A stretch of 64,000 nt of DNA, taken from contig NZ_JAPKNH010000007.1 of assembly GCF_026344005.1 (NCBI RefSeq), forward strand, positions 1 to 64,000, given 5' to 3'. Position 1 is the stretch's first letter; the number at the start of each line of letters is the position of its first letter. Shown here in pieces: positions 53,729-63,870 of the stretch. Origin of the DNA: Kaistia terrae. Lineage in GTDB: Bacteria; Pseudomonadota; Alphaproteobacteria; Rhizobiales; Kaistiaceae. Both the position numbers and the translations under genes were made by a program. The notes beneath the pieces are model-generated. The model was given only the letters and a program-made list of their open reading frames with translations, had not been told where the DNA came from and made no database searches.

Positions 53729-54934
53729 GTGACGACCGTTTCCGTTCCCGGATTTCTCAGCCTGACGATCGCCATCGTCGTTTTCTTCGTCGGTACCGGT
53801 CTCAACCGCTGGATCGCGCCGCTGCGGCGCTGGAATATCCCGGAAGCGGTGACGGGCGGCCTGTTGGCGGCTCTCGTCACGCTGATCGCCTACCGCGTCT
53901 TCGATATGAGCATCTCTTTCGACCTCGCGGCCCGCGACATGCTGCTGCTCTATTTCTTCACCGGCATCGGCCTCAATGCCAAGCTGGATGACCTGCTCTC
54001 CGGCGGCAAGCCGCTGCTGGTGCTGCTGTCGCTGACGCTGGTCTTCCTGGTCATCCAGAACCTGATCGCCGCCGGCAGCGTCGCCGTCCTCGGATTGCCG
54101 GAAGGCATCACCGTCCTGCTCGGCTCGGCGTCGCTGATCGGCGGCCATGGCACGACGATCGCCTGGGCGCCGATCATCGCCAACCAGTTCGACCTGCAGA
54201 GCGCCATGGAAGTCGGCATCGCCTCGGCGACGCTTGGCCTCGTTGTCGCCAGCCTCGTCGGCGGCCCCGTGGCGAAGCTACTGATCGCCCGCTACAATTT
54301 GAGCGGCCCGACCGGTAGCAAGCCGATGGTCGGCCTGCCGAAGAGCACCGAAGGATCCGACGCCGACGACCTCAGCCATATCAGCCTGCTGCGCACCATC
54401 CTGGTGTTGAACGTGGCCGTGCTGATCGGCTTCACGCTCGACGAGATCTTCGAAAAACTGGGCATTCGCCTGCCGCTGTTCGTCGCCTGCCTGCTGGTGG
54501 CGATCGTCTTGACCAACACCATCCCGCGCGTACTGCCCCAGCTCAACTGGCCGACCCGCACCCGCTCCCTGGCGGTGATTTCCGACCTTTCGCTGAATGT
54601 CTTCCTCGCCATGTCGCTGATGAGCATGCAGCTCTGGACGCTTGGCGACCTCGGCCCGTCGCTGGTCCTGGTTCTCGGCATCCAGACGATTGCCGCCGTG
54701 CTCTACATGCTGTTCGTCGTCTTCCCGGCGATGGGGCGCAACTATGAGGCGGCGGTGATCTCGGCCGGCTTCAGCGGCATCAGCCTCGGCGCGACGCCAA
54801 CGGCAATCGCCAACATGACGGCCGTCACCAAGGTGCATGGCGCGGCGCCGATGGCGTTCATTATCCTGCCGCTGGTATCAGCCTTCTTCATCGACATCGC
54901 CAACGCCTTCGTCATCGGCTTCTTCCTCCGCTGA
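53729..54934 (+). CDS. gltS: sodium/glutamate symporter
   Basis: A 401-residue GltS with about ten membrane segments. Two family motifs can be seen: GSASLIGGHGTTIAWAP (about 131-147), the first re-entrant loop, and its symmetric counterpart ISLGATPTAIANM (about 350-362). It should import L-glutamate with sodium ions through the inner membrane. The likely start is GTG at 53729. No partner gene is next to it. Confidence 0.93.
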   Translation: MTTVSVPGFLSLTIAIVVFFVGTGLNRWIAPLRRWNIPEAVTGGLLAALVTLIAYRVFDMSISFDLAARDMLLLYFFTGIGLNAKLDDLLSGGKPLLVLLSLTLVFLVIQNLIAAGSVAVLGLPEGITVLLGSASLIGGHGTTIAWAPIIANQFDLQSAMEVGIASATLGLVVASLVGGPVAKLLIARYNLSGPTGSKPMVGLPKSTEGSDADDLSHISLLRTILVLNVAVLIGFTLDEIFEKLGIRLPLFVACLLVAIVLTNTIPRVLPQLNWPTRTRSLAVISDLSLNVFLAMSLMSMQLWTLGDLGPSLVLVLGIQTIAAVLYMLFVVFPAMGRNYEAAVISAGFSGISLGATPTAIANMTAVTKVHGAAPMAFIILPLVSAFFIDIANAFVIGFFLR

Positions 54935-55180
54935 CGAGGGTCGATACCTACGGATAAGGCCGGGCGGCGCCCCGAAGCGCCATCGCCGGCCGACCAACCG
55001 CGCGAATTCGGGACGTGAAGCCTCGCTTTGGGACTTTTGGCCCCTCGCCTGCCTGTATCGGCTCGCTATCTTGGCCTGACGTGTTAACGAGGCGGTTGAG
55101 TCGCACGGCGTGCGGCCGACCTCTATCCCACGGCACGGCCCCCACGACGTGAACCACCAAAGCAAAAAGGATCCATAAAA

Positions 55181-55558
55181 ATGCTGTCTCGACGCTCCCT
55201 GCTCCGCAGCCTGCTGGCCGCAAGCGTCCTGATCCCGGTTGCCGCCGTGGTCGCGCCCGTCGATGCCGAAGCGCAAGGGCGCCCGGACAATCGTCCAGGC
55301 AACAACAACCACCGCCCCAACAATAACAACAACCGCCCGAACCGCGCCCCGCCGCGCTCGCGCCATGAGCGCCGGCCGCCGCCGCGCCGTGGCTATGTCT
55401 GGGTTCCCGGCCATTGGGTCTGGAGCCATCAGCGCCGGAATTACGTCTGGGTCGGCGGCCGCTGGGAGCGCAACCGCCCGGGCTGGCACTTCCGTCAGCC
55501 GGGCTGGGTCGTCCGTGGAAACGGTTGGGAATTCCATTCCGGCGGCTGGCACCGCTAG
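55181..55558 (+). CDS. YXWGXW repeat-containing exported protein
   Basis: A 125-residue protein with a twin-arginine-like signal (SRRSLLRSLLAAS, cleavage about residue 31), an Asn/Pro/Arg-rich linker with a run of Asn, then tandem Trp-Gly repeats: YVWVPGHWVW, YVWVGGRWER and GNGWEFHSGGW. YXWGXW repeats occur in small periplasmic or surface proteins of unknown function. The ATG at 55181 is followed at once by the signal peptide. Stands alone. Confidence 0.85.
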   Translation: MLSRRSLLRSLLAASVLIPVAAVVAPVDAEAQGRPDNRPGNNNHRPNNNNNRPNRAPPRSRHERRPPPRRGYVWVPGHWVWSHQRRNYVWVGGRWERNRPGWHFRQPGWVVRGNGWEFHSGGWHR

Positions 55559-55796
55559 AACGAAACGATCCATTTAGTCTCAGCATGACGGGTGGATTGA
55601 GCCGTTTTCAATCCACCCCGCAATCTAGCTCTGCGTCGTCGGCAGCCCACCGGCGACGGCGCAGAGTCGTCCCATGCTTGGCCCCGCCGGCTAGCCCAGG
55701 GGCGCAGTCGTTGGGATTTGGGCTCAAACTCTGCCCCAACCGGTTCCCCAGAACGTCGAGACAAGTTTGAACAACCGTTTTTCAGCCAATCGGACG

Positions 55797-56234
55797 ATGG
55801 TGCAAATCCGTCGATTTGAGGAAGCGGACCGTCCATCCCTGCGGGCCCTATTCCTGGCGACGCGTCGAGCAAACTGGCTTTGGCTGGACGATCGGGAATG
55901 GCGGCTCGAGGACTTTGACGTCGTGACGGAGGATGAGGAAATACTGGTTGCCGAGGAAAACGGGCGGCTTCTCGGCTTTGCGGCGATCTACCTCGCCGAT
56001 GATTTCCTGCATAGCCTGTTCGTTGAACCGGAGGCCCAGGGCCACAGAATAGGCCAGGCCTTGCTCAAAGCTGCCCAAGGTACCTTTCGGGGAACAGGCT
56101 CCCTGAAATGCCTGGAGAGGAACGAGCAGGCTGTCTCATTCTATCATCGCAATGGTTGGCAAATAGCAGGCCGCGGAGATAGCCCAGACGGCGACTATCT
56201 GCTGATGCGGTATGAGCCGCAGCGCGGACATTGA
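55797..56234 (+). CDS. GNAT-family N-acetyltransferase
   Basis: A protein of about 145 residues from ATG 55797. The GNAT fold is indicated by the N-terminal IRRFEEADRPSLRALF, the strand LHSLFVEPEAQGHRIGQAL with the acetyl-CoA loop (here Q-G-H-R-I-G), and NEQAVSFYHRNGWQ near residue 115. The substrate is unknown. TTG at 55767 is an alternative start. Confidence 0.88.
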   Translation: MVQIRRFEEADRPSLRALFLATRRANWLWLDDREWRLEDFDVVTEDEEILVAEENGRLLGFAAIYLADDFLHSLFVEPEAQGHRIGQALLKAAQGTFRGTGSLKCLERNEQAVSFYHRNGWQIAGRGDSPDGDYLLMRYEPQRGH

Positions 56235-56606
56235 TCGACTGGCCGCAGCTTTCTGCAAAGCACACGCCGACGGGCTACCTACAAAGCGTGGCGACAGGAT
56301 TGACGCCGGCCTGAATAGCTACCGGCCATTGCGAGGGCGTAACACGCCCCGCTGCCTCATCCTCGCCCTTGTGAGCAACACACTCTTCGCGGCTCTCAGC
56401 TTTTACCGCCAGCGTCGCCCCGGCATGCCCTAGCGGAATGTCAGGTGGCTGAACACGACTTTATGATCAAAATAATCTCGTCGAGTGGTAATATCCCACG
56501 CCGCAAGAAAAGCGACACCATCACATTCATCAATATTGCGCTGAGTTTCACATTTCTTCAAATGCGCAGGAATCGTGCACACTCAAACGTTTCTGGAGAT
56601 GAAAAT
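56235..56606. other. intergenic region upstream of the sulfatase
   Basis: A 372-base stretch with AT-richer sequence from about 56455 to 56600, probably the sulfatase promoter. Short open frames give no recognisable protein. Confidence 0.35.
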
Positions 56607-58286
56607 ATGAGTGCCTTGCGAAAAATTTGCATCGGATTGCTAGCGTCTACTGTCTATGCTGCTTTACATGGGCCCGCGCTGGCGCAGGAAGCAAAGCCGA
56701 ATATCGTCGTCATCATGGGCGACGACGTCGGCTGGTTCAACATTGGCGCCTACCACCGCGGGATCATGTCCGGGAAGACGCCGAACCTCGACCGGCTGGC
56801 GTCGGAAGGCATGATGTTCACCGACTATTATGCCGAGGCGAGTTGCACGGCCGGTCGCGCCGCGTTCATCACGGGCGAGATTCCGCTCCGCACGGGCCTG
56901 ACGACGGTCGGCCAGGCGGGCGCCGATGTCGGCATGCCGGACAAGGCCGCGACGATTGCCTCCGCGCTCAAGGCGCAGGGCTATGCGACCGGGCAGTTTG
57001 GAAAGAACCACCTCGGCGACCTCAACAAATTCCTGCCCACCTTGCATGGCTTCGATGAATTCTTCGGATATCTGTACCACCTCGACGCCATGTCGGATCC
57101 CTACTGGTACTCGTTCCCGAATGACCAGTCGTACCGCGACAAGGTCGGGCCCCGAAATCTGGTCCATAGCTTCGCGACAGAGACCGACGACACCACTGAA
57201 ATGCCGCGTTGGGGCAAGATCGGCAAGCAACGGATCGTCGACGAGGGGCCACTGGCGCCGTATCCCGACATGACCAACGTGCCAAACATGCACGACATCA
57301 TGCCGAAGGCGAAATACGAGATGGGTACCTTCGATGAGGTGCTGGTGAAAGCGTCATGCGACTTCATGGACAAGGCGAAGACAGAGGAGAAACCTTTCTT
57401 CGTCTGGCACAATACGACCCGCATGCATGTATGGACCTTCCTGTCGCCGAAATATCAGGCCCTCATGAACGCAGACACCAATTATGGCCTTGAAGAAGCC
57501 GGCATGGCGCAACTCGACGACAGCGTCGGTTCAATCCTGAAATGCATCGACGCAGCCGGAGAGACCGACAACACCATCGTCGTTTTCACCACGGACAACG
57601 GCGCCGAGGTGTTCACCTGGCCTGATGGCGGCATGACCCCGTTCAAGGGCACCAAGGGCACCGTCATGGAAGGTGGCTTCCGGGCTCCGGCTATCATTCG
57701 CTGGCCGGGGAAAGTGAAGCCAGGCACCGTCGAAAACGGCATCTTCTCGGCGCTCGACTGGTTCCCGACGCTGCTGGCGTCGGCTGGCAATACCGACATC
57801 ACCAACCAGTTGCTGAAGGGCGTACAGCTCGGCGACCGGACCTATAAGAACCATCTCGACGGATATAACCAGACGGATCTCCTCCTTGGGAACGGGCCGT
57901 CCGCGCGGCACGAGTTCTTCTATTTTGGCGGGCCGCAACTCGGTGCCGTTCGCATCGACAACTTCAAATACCAGTTCTACCAGCAGCCGGGCGGTTGGCC
58001 GGGAGCCAAGGTGACGACGGATATGCCGATCATGGTCAATATTCGCCAGGACCCGTTCGAACGCACGCCGTCGATTGGCGGACAGAGCCTCAACGACCTG
58101 GGGGGCGGCTACATGAACGACTTCTACGCGCGCGAGTTCTGGCGTTTCGTGAGCGTACAGGACGTGGTGGCCAAGCTTGCGATGACAGCCATCGACTATC
58201 CGCCCATGCAGGATCCGGCGTCCTTCAATCTTGATGCCGTGAAAAAGCAGATCGACGCCGCCATTCGTAACAAGCCTGGCAACTGA
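56607..58286 (+). CDS. exported sulfatase (type I, formylglycine class)
   Basis: A 559-residue sulfatase with a signal peptide ending ALAQ. Calcium-site residues Asp39 and Asp40 lie in VIMGDDVGW; the activation motif is SCTAGRAAF with Cys80 and Arg84. Here the third motif position is Ala instead of Pro (CxAxR). The Cys must be converted to formylglycine for activity. A late TTDNGAEV gives the other Asp-Asn pair. It should release sulfate from aryl or alkyl sulfate esters in the periplasm. GGAG precedes ATG 56607. Confidence 0.92.
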   Translation: MSALRKICIGLLASTVYAALHGPALAQEAKPNIVVIMGDDVGWFNIGAYHRGIMSGKTPNLDRLASEGMMFTDYYAEASCTAGRAAFITGEIPLRTGLTTVGQAGADVGMPDKAATIASALKAQGYATGQFGKNHLGDLNKFLPTLHGFDEFFGYLYHLDAMSDPYWYSFPNDQSYRDKVGPRNLVHSFATETDDTTEMPRWGKIGKQRIVDEGPLAPYPDMTNVPNMHDIMPKAKYEMGTFDEVLVKASCDFMDKAKTEEKPFFVWHNTTRMHVWTFLSPKYQALMNADTNYGLEEAGMAQLDDSVGSILKCIDAAGETDNTIVVFTTDNGAEVFTWPDGGMTPFKGTKGTVMEGGFRAPAIIRWPGKVKPGTVENGIFSALDWFPTLLASAGNTDITNQLLKGVQLGDRTYKNHLDGYNQTDLLLGNGPSARHEFFYFGGPQLGAVRIDNFKYQFYQQPGGWPGAKVTTDMPIMVNIRQDPFERTPSIGGQSLNDLGGGYMNDFYAREFWRFVSVQDVVAKLAMTAIDYPPMQDPASFNLDAVKKQIDAAIRNKPGN

Positions 58287-58348
58287 AAGGATCAGCGAGG
58301 CGGCTGACCATCGGCCATCCGCCTCCTGACGGTGTCCATGCGCCGACG

Positions 58349-59830
58349 CTACGGTGTCGGCGCGGTTTGCGAAGTCGACACGGGCGCCATCAGGCCTTCG
58401 ATCCGCTCGATCAGGTAGGGGTAGAACGGGTTCGACGATATCCGCATCAGCGTATCGAGGCTGACGATCAGCGCCCCCCGCTCGCCACGCAAGGCAATCG
58501 CTCCCAGATTGATACCGAAATCGTCTTTCGGGTCTGGATTTGTGCCGTAAAGGCCGTCGCTGGTTGGAAACGGCAATGCCACATGCGAAAGCGAATAGAC
58601 GTCCGTTGGATAGTACAGCCCGAGGCTTCGCTTCTGTTCGACGGTCTGGCCGGGCTCGACGGTCCTTGCCTCGACCTCGCCGGCGGCCGGCGAAATATTG
58701 GCGATCACCGTCGTCCGAAAGCGCCGCTCCGCCGGCGGCAGGATGCGCGCCAGCACCGTATCCGTGGACGCACTCAGCAACGGGCCAAGCTTGGCATTGC
58801 GATTGATGTCAAACAGAACCAGTTCGCTGCCGTTCGCCGGCAGGTGATCGTAGAGCGCGGTGATGACGGCTCGCGTGCTCACCGTGAAATCAATCACCGA
58901 CTGGAAGGTCAGAATGGGTGCCAGCGTAGCGAGACGGCCTTCGCGGGCGAAGGTGGAGATGCGCCGCTGCAGGACATCCGTCAGCTCATAGGACTGGCGC
59001 GCGCCATTGACCGGGAATGAGTTGTACTTGAACGGATTGAATTCCGGCACGATCCCAAGCCAGGCCGACTTGGCGAAGGCGGGGAAGATTGCCGGCAGGC
59101 CGGCCAGACCGGCGAAGCGGGCAAAGCGCGTGACCCCGACCATCGGAGAGATCAGCACCAGCTTGTCCGGCCGCGCCAACGATTTATCCTCGATGGCGTC
59201 GAGGGCATACATCAGCGCCAGCGCGCCGCCATTCGAGAAGCCGATCATGTGCAGCGGCGTTGCCGGCCCGGCGAGGCGCCGCGCCTCGCGGGCAGCCAGT
59301 CGCGTCGCCGCCATCCAGTCTTCCCAATGGACATCGGTCAGGCCCGCCGGCACGGTGCCATGGCCCGGCAGGCGGATGACCACCGAAACGAACCCCCGTT
59401 CGCGATAGCGCTCGGCGATATGGCGCAGGCTGTAGGGCGAATCCGTCAGGCCATGCAGGAACACAGCGGCCCCGACCGGCACGCCGTCCGGCTGCAAGAT
59501 GTAGGAACGGTTCCAGTCCTGCTTGAAATGGCCGGGATAGACCGGGCTGCCTTCGAAATAGCGATTGAAGGGCACCTGCTCGTCCGGGGCGAGCTTCTCC
59601 GAGACCTGGCTGCGGACGTCGTCAAAGATTGCCCCCTCGGCCTTCATGGAATCGGCCCAACTCGCCCGATCGAACTGCTTGACCGTCAGTTCGTGGGGAA
59701 CGTGGGTGTGCCAAGGTTCCAGCGGCGGGCCACCCACCGTATTGTAGATGCGCGCGGCCAGCAGCGTCAGGGCGATGACGGCGACGAGGACGACCGCCCG
59801 TTTCAAATTCCGCAGAAACCAGCGTCCCAT
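58349..59830 (-). CDS. membrane-anchored alpha/beta hydrolase
   Basis: A 493-residue protein with one N-terminal membrane anchor (about 11-27) and a periplasmic hydrolase domain. VFLHGLTDSPYSLR holds the oxyanion segment, and MIGFSNGGALAL the nucleophile Ser; a serine aminopeptidase/lysophospholipase-like fold is likely. The Asp and His of the triad are expected near FDINRNAK and SLSHVALPF. The substrate is unknown. It converges with the sulfatase gene, separated by 62 bases with a GC-rich hairpin (GAGGCGG/CCGCCTC). Confidence 0.85.
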   Translation of the reverse strand: MGRWFLRNLKRAVVLVAVIALTLLAARIYNTVGGPPLEPWHTHVPHELTVKQFDRASWADSMKAEGAIFDDVRSQVSEKLAPDEQVPFNRYFEGSPVYPGHFKQDWNRSYILQPDGVPVGAAVFLHGLTDSPYSLRHIAERYRERGFVSVVIRLPGHGTVPAGLTDVHWEDWMAATRLAAREARRLAGPATPLHMIGFSNGGALALMYALDAIEDKSLARPDKLVLISPMVGVTRFARFAGLAGLPAIFPAFAKSAWLGIVPEFNPFKYNSFPVNGARQSYELTDVLQRRISTFAREGRLATLAPILTFQSVIDFTVSTRAVITALYDHLPANGSELVLFDINRNAKLGPLLSASTDTVLARILPPAERRFRTTVIANISPAAGEVEARTVEPGQTVEQKRSLGLYYPTDVYSLSHVALPFPTSDGLYGTNPDPKDDFGINLGAIALRGERGALIVSLDTLMRISSNPFYPYLIERIEGLMAPVSTSQTAPTP

Positions 59831-59976
59831 CGTTTCGATATCTTCCGTTTTTCAAGCGTGATTTTCATGCCCGACGCGCAGCGTCTGTTCCGCGCGGATC
59901 GCCCAAATCACCCGCCACCATCCATGCGCGACAACTGCATTTGGCGCAACCGCGAGCGGCATTTCGTCCCGGCCAC

Positions 59977-60004
59977 AAAAAACCCGCCCCCGCATGGGGA
60001 CGGG
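59977..60004 (-). terminator. terminator of arcD-arcA
   Basis: On the minus strand CCCGTCCCC pairs with GGGGCGGG across a short loop, then six T residues follow. It starts 43 bases after the arcA stop. Confidence 0.85.
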
Positions 60005-60047
60005 CATAGCATCGGAACATCCGAATGCGGGGCGACTTTGGGTTCGT

Positions 60048-61292
60048 CTAGTAATCGACCGCGTCGCGCGAGATCGGGCAGGTCATGCAGTGACCGCCGC
60101 CACGGCCACGGCCGAGCTCGGCGCCGGTGATGGTGATGACCTCGATGCCTTCCTTGCGCAGCAGCGTGTTGGTGTAGGTGTTGCGGTCATAGGCGTAGAC
60201 GACGCCGGGCGAGGCGCAGACGAGGTTCGCGCCCGAATCCCATTGCGTGCGCTCGCGCATGTAGGCGTTGCCGCCGGTCTCCACGACGCGCATCTTCTTG
60301 AGGCCGAGCGCATCGCGCACGGTCTCGACGAAGGTGCCCTTGTCCTTGTGCAGTTCGACGCCGCCCTTGCCGTCCGGACGATACGAGAAGGCCTCGATGC
60401 CGTTGACGATATCGGGATAGAGCAGCACGCAATCGCGATCGGCGAAGGTGAACACCGTGTCGAGATGCATGGCGGCGCGCAGCTTCGGCATGGCGGCCAC
60501 GATGACACGCTCGGCGGCTCCCTTGTCGAAGAGGGCCTGCGCGACCTGGCTGATCGCCTGGCGCGAGGTGCGCTCGCTCATGCCGATCAGGACGTTGCCC
60601 TTGCCGATCGGCATGACGTCGCCGCCTTCGAGCGTCGCAAGGCCATGATCCTTCGTGGGATCGCCGTACCAGACATTGACCTTGCCGGCGAAGTCCGGAT
60701 GGAACTTGTAGATCGCGGTGGTGAGGATCGTCTCCTCATGCCGTGCCGGCCAATAGAGCGGGTTCAGCGTGACGCCGCCATAGATCCAGCAGGTGGTGTC
60801 GCGGGTATAGAGCGTGTTCGGCAGCGGCGGCAGCAGATATTCGTTGACGCCGGCCGCGTCGCGCACGAGCGCCAGCATCTCGCCGCCCAGCGTCTCGGGA
60901 AACTCCTCGGTGGAAAGGCCGCCGATCAGCGTTTCGGCCAGCGCGCGCGGCGCCAGCCCGTCGAGATAGGAGCGCACTTCGTTGACCAGTCCGAGGCCGA
61001 CCTGGTTCGGAATGATCTGGTGGTCGAGAATCCACGCCTTCGCCTCGGGGATCGCGACCGTCTCGGCGAGCGCATTGTGCATTTCGATCACTTCGATGCC
61101 GCGATCGCGCATCTTGGTCATGAAGTCGAAATGGTCGCGCTTGGCGTTCTCGACCCAGAGCACGTCGTCGAACAGCAGATCGTCGCAATTGCTCGGCGTC
61201 AGGCGCTGATGCGCGCGGCCAGGAGCGCAGACCAGGACCTTGCGGAGCTGGCCGACTTCGGAGTGGACGCCGAACGGGATGTCAGTTGCCAT
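60048..61292 (-). CDS. arcA: arginine deiminase
   Basis: A 414-residue enzyme that hydrolyses arginine to citrulline and ammonia. The fold and active site are clear: LEGGDV near residue 220, MHLDTVF with the catalytic His and Asp near 277, and the nucleophile Cys in GGGHCMTCP near the C-terminus. It gives ammonia for acid resistance or feeds anaerobic ATP generation. It follows arcD by 19 bases. The later pathway genes (arcB, arcC) are not next to it in this window. Confidence 0.95.
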   Translation of the reverse strand: MATDIPFGVHSEVGQLRKVLVCAPGRAHQRLTPSNCDDLLFDDVLWVENAKRDHFDFMTKMRDRGIEVIEMHNALAETVAIPEAKAWILDHQIIPNQVGLGLVNEVRSYLDGLAPRALAETLIGGLSTEEFPETLGGEMLALVRDAAGVNEYLLPPLPNTLYTRDTTCWIYGGVTLNPLYWPARHEETILTTAIYKFHPDFAGKVNVWYGDPTKDHGLATLEGGDVMPIGKGNVLIGMSERTSRQAISQVAQALFDKGAAERVIVAAMPKLRAAMHLDTVFTFADRDCVLLYPDIVNGIEAFSYRPDGKGGVELHKDKGTFVETVRDALGLKKMRVVETGGNAYMRERTQWDSGANLVCASPGVVYAYDRNTYTNTLLRKEGIEVITITGAELGRGRGGGHCMTCPISRDAVDY

Positions 61293-61311
61293 GATGTGAC
61301 TGCCTTTTCGT

Positions 61312-62745
61312 TCAAGGTGTAATGGCGCCGCTCAGCAGGCCGTAGGCTCCGATGAGGCCAGCGACCAGCGTGACGGCGAAAACGATGAGTTCGGTGGACG
61401 TGAACAGCTGGGCCTTCTGCTCGCGGCGGGCCCAGACGTAGAGAATAGTGCCCGGCACGAAGAGGACGGCAACGAGGAGCACATATTTGAGGCCAGCGGC
61501 CACGAACATGACCAGCGTGTAGAACACGGCGATCCAGGCGAAGATCTGGTCGCGACGGCGCTCGTTGGGGGTCGCCTCGTAGCCCTCGCCGCGACGGGCG
61601 AGCAGCACGCCATAGCCCGCAACCAGCAGATAGGGCAGCAGCGCCGTGACGCTGGTCATGTCGAGCATGAAGTTGAAGGCATCGCGCGACCAGTAGGTCG
61701 AGATGACGAACAGCGACACGACGATGTTGGTCAGCCACAGCGCGTTGGCAGGAACGCGGTTGCCGTTCTGGGCCGCGAACAGTTTCGGCATGTCCTTCGA
61801 CTTGGCGGCGGCGAACAGTACTTCGGCGCAGATCAGCGACCAGGCGAGATAGGCGCCGAGCACAGAGATCAGCACGCCGATCGAGATGAACACCGCGCCC
61901 CAATGGCCGACCACCAGTTCGAGCACACCGGCCAGCGACGGGTTGGTGACGCCGGCGATCGCCGCGCGCGGCGCAGTCGCGTAGGGCAACAGCGTGATGG
62001 CGACCATCAGGCCGGTCACGCCGACAAAGCCCAGGATCGTCGCGGTGCCGACATCGGCGCGGGTCTTGGCGAAGCGCGAATAGACGCTCGCGCCTTCGAT
62101 GCCGAGGAAGACGAACACCGTGATCAGCATCGTGTCGCGCACCTGCGCGACCAGCGTCTTCTCCGGCATGCCGACACCGCCGAAGAAGTTCTCGGAGAAC
62201 TGGTGATAGTTGAAGGCGAAGATGAAGAGGAGGATCGCGACGAGGATCGGCACGATCTTCGCGATGGTCACGATCGTGTTGATGAAGGCTGCCTGCTCGA
62301 CGCCGCGCAGGATCATGAAGTGGAACAGCCAGATGCCGGCGAGCGAAACGATGATCGCAGTCGGCGAGCTGCCGTCACCGAAGATCTCCGGGAAGAAGCG
62401 GCCGAGCGTCGAGCCGATCAGCACCCAGTAGAAGACGTTACCGAGGCAGCTGCCGAGCCAGTAACCGAAGGCGGACAGGAAGCCCATGTAATCGCCGAAA
62501 CCGGCCTTGGCATAGGCGAACACACCGGAGTCGATATCGGGCCGCTTCTCGGCCAGCGCCTGGAACACGCGGGCCAGCATGTACATGCCGGTACCGGCGA
62601 TCAGCCAGGCGATGATGGCGCCGAACGGCCCCGTGGCCGTTCCGAACCTTCCGGGCAGGTTGAAGATGCCCGCTCCAACCATCGAGCCGACGACCATCGC
62701 GGTCAACGCCCCGAGAGACAACTTGCCAGTCGTCGACGACGCCAT
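61312..62745 (-). CDS. arcD: arginine/ornithine-type antiporter (APC family)
   Basis: A 477-residue APC permease with about 12-13 membrane segments. The first carries [12 protein letters not shown] (about 20-31), the substrate-contact motif of APC transporters. With arcA directly downstream, it should exchange arginine for ornithine or citrulline. ATG 62745 follows GAGGGG; the frame begins earlier with GTG 62760, which lacks such a site. Confidence 0.9.
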   Translation of the reverse strand: MASSTTGKLSLGALTAMVVGSMVGAGIFNLPGRFGTATGPFGAIIAWLIAGTGMYMLARVFQALAEKRPDIDSGVFAYAKAGFGDYMGFLSAFGYWLGSCLGNVFYWVLIGSTLGRFFPEIFGDGSSPTAIIVSLAGIWLFHFMILRGVEQAAFINTIVTIAKIVPILVAILLFIFAFNYHQFSENFFGGVGMPEKTLVAQVRDTMLITVFVFLGIEGASVYSRFAKTRADVGTATILGFVGVTGLMVAITLLPYATAPRAAIAGVTNPSLAGVLELVVGHWGAVFISIGVLISVLGAYLAWSLICAEVLFAAAKSKDMPKLFAAQNGNRVPANALWLTNIVVSLFVISTYWSRDAFNFMLDMTSVTALLPYLLVAGYGVLLARRGEGYEATPNERRRDQIFAWIAVFYTLVMFVAAGLKYVLLVAVLFVPGTILYVWARREQKAQLFTSTELIVFAVTLVAGLIGAYGLLSGAITP

Positions 62746-62973
62746 CGCATCCCCCTCCACAAAATCCCGATAGCCCGAGATTCCTTATGCCTGCTTCCCG
62801 AAGGTGAGACATGAGCGAGGAATCCCAAGTCTAGTCTGATGGTACCATTGTAACGCCGCTTTACGTCTACGTCATATTGAATTCGCGCCATGGACGCTGC
62901 GCCGCGCAGAGCAACCTTGGATAGTGGTTGGCGGGCTGTCGCCCTTCGGTCCGTCCGGAGGCGCCTGCGCCGC

Positions 62974-63642
62974 TCAGAGAACGCGCAGATCTCGAAGCGT
63001 GGCGACGACCAGTTGCGTGCCACCCGTGGCAAGCAGGGTCACGGCAATCGCCGTCAACAGGATGCCGGCGACACGCGACAAGATCATCCGCATCCGCGGC
63101 GAAACACGACGATGCAGATGCCCGGCCATGTAAAGCGTGACGCCGGTCACGACGGCATAGGCCAGGCCGGCAAGCGTGAACCGCAATTCGTCGGCAAGGC
63201 CGTTCGAACGCGAGGCGAAGGCGACGATGAGGCCAAAGGTCGTTCCGCCGACCGTCAGCGGAAAGGTCAAAGGCGTAAACAGGACCGAGCGCCAGCTCTC
63301 CGACACCTCGGCCACATCCGGCGTTTCGGCCGCGACCTGCTCCAGCACGACTTCGTCCACACCGCGCATCATCGGAACGCCAGCATAGAGAAGCGCGATG
63401 CCACCCGTTACCGACAGCGCCGCCGTCGTGATGCCGAGCAGGCGCAGCAGGGGTTCGCCGATCCAGATGGCCGCGAGCACGAAGATCGCGACATTGACGG
63501 TCAGCCCCACAGCCAGGCGGAGCTGATCCTTGGGGCCGAAGGGGCCAACGACCGGCAGATAGGACGAAAGCGCCGCGAGCGGACTGTAAAGCGCCATGAG
63601 CGCCAGAAACATCAGCGCCGGATCATAAGCGAAGATCTGCAT
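62974..63642 (-). CDS. MarC family integral membrane protein
   Basis: A 222-residue protein with six predicted membrane segments and the MarC pattern: LMALYSPLAALSSYLPVVG near residue 15, TFPLTVGGTTFG near 120, and the final segment with ILSRVAGILLTAIAV. The family was once linked to multiple antibiotic resistance but its role is not established. GGGAGG precedes ATG 63642; the frame upstream to 63780 is not MarC-like. Confidence 0.88.
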   Translation of the reverse strand: MQIFAYDPALMFLALMALYSPLAALSSYLPVVGPFGPKDQLRLAVGLTVNVAIFVLAAIWIGEPLLRLLGITTAALSVTGGIALLYAGVPMMRGVDEVVLEQVAAETPDVAEVSESWRSVLFTPLTFPLTVGGTTFGLIVAFASRSNGLADELRFTLAGLAYAVVTGVTLYMAGHLHRRVSPRMRMILSRVAGILLTAIAVTLLATGGTQLVVATLRDLRVL

Positions 63643-63870
63643 GTCGCCTCCCTGCGCTGACCGAATCGGCCGCTGGTTCAACGCATAGTCTGTCGCGGCA
63701 GCACCGCCTACAACCTCACCTTGCCCGGGAGAGCCGCCGCAACCGCCTGCCGCGACACCACCCGCAGCTTGCTTCGTCATGGCGTGGGACTTGCTTGGAA
63801 AGACCCGGCCGCGACGCGTGAAATCCCGCCACGCGTTCGGCTGCGTCGCATCCCAAGCCCCGGAATCCGC

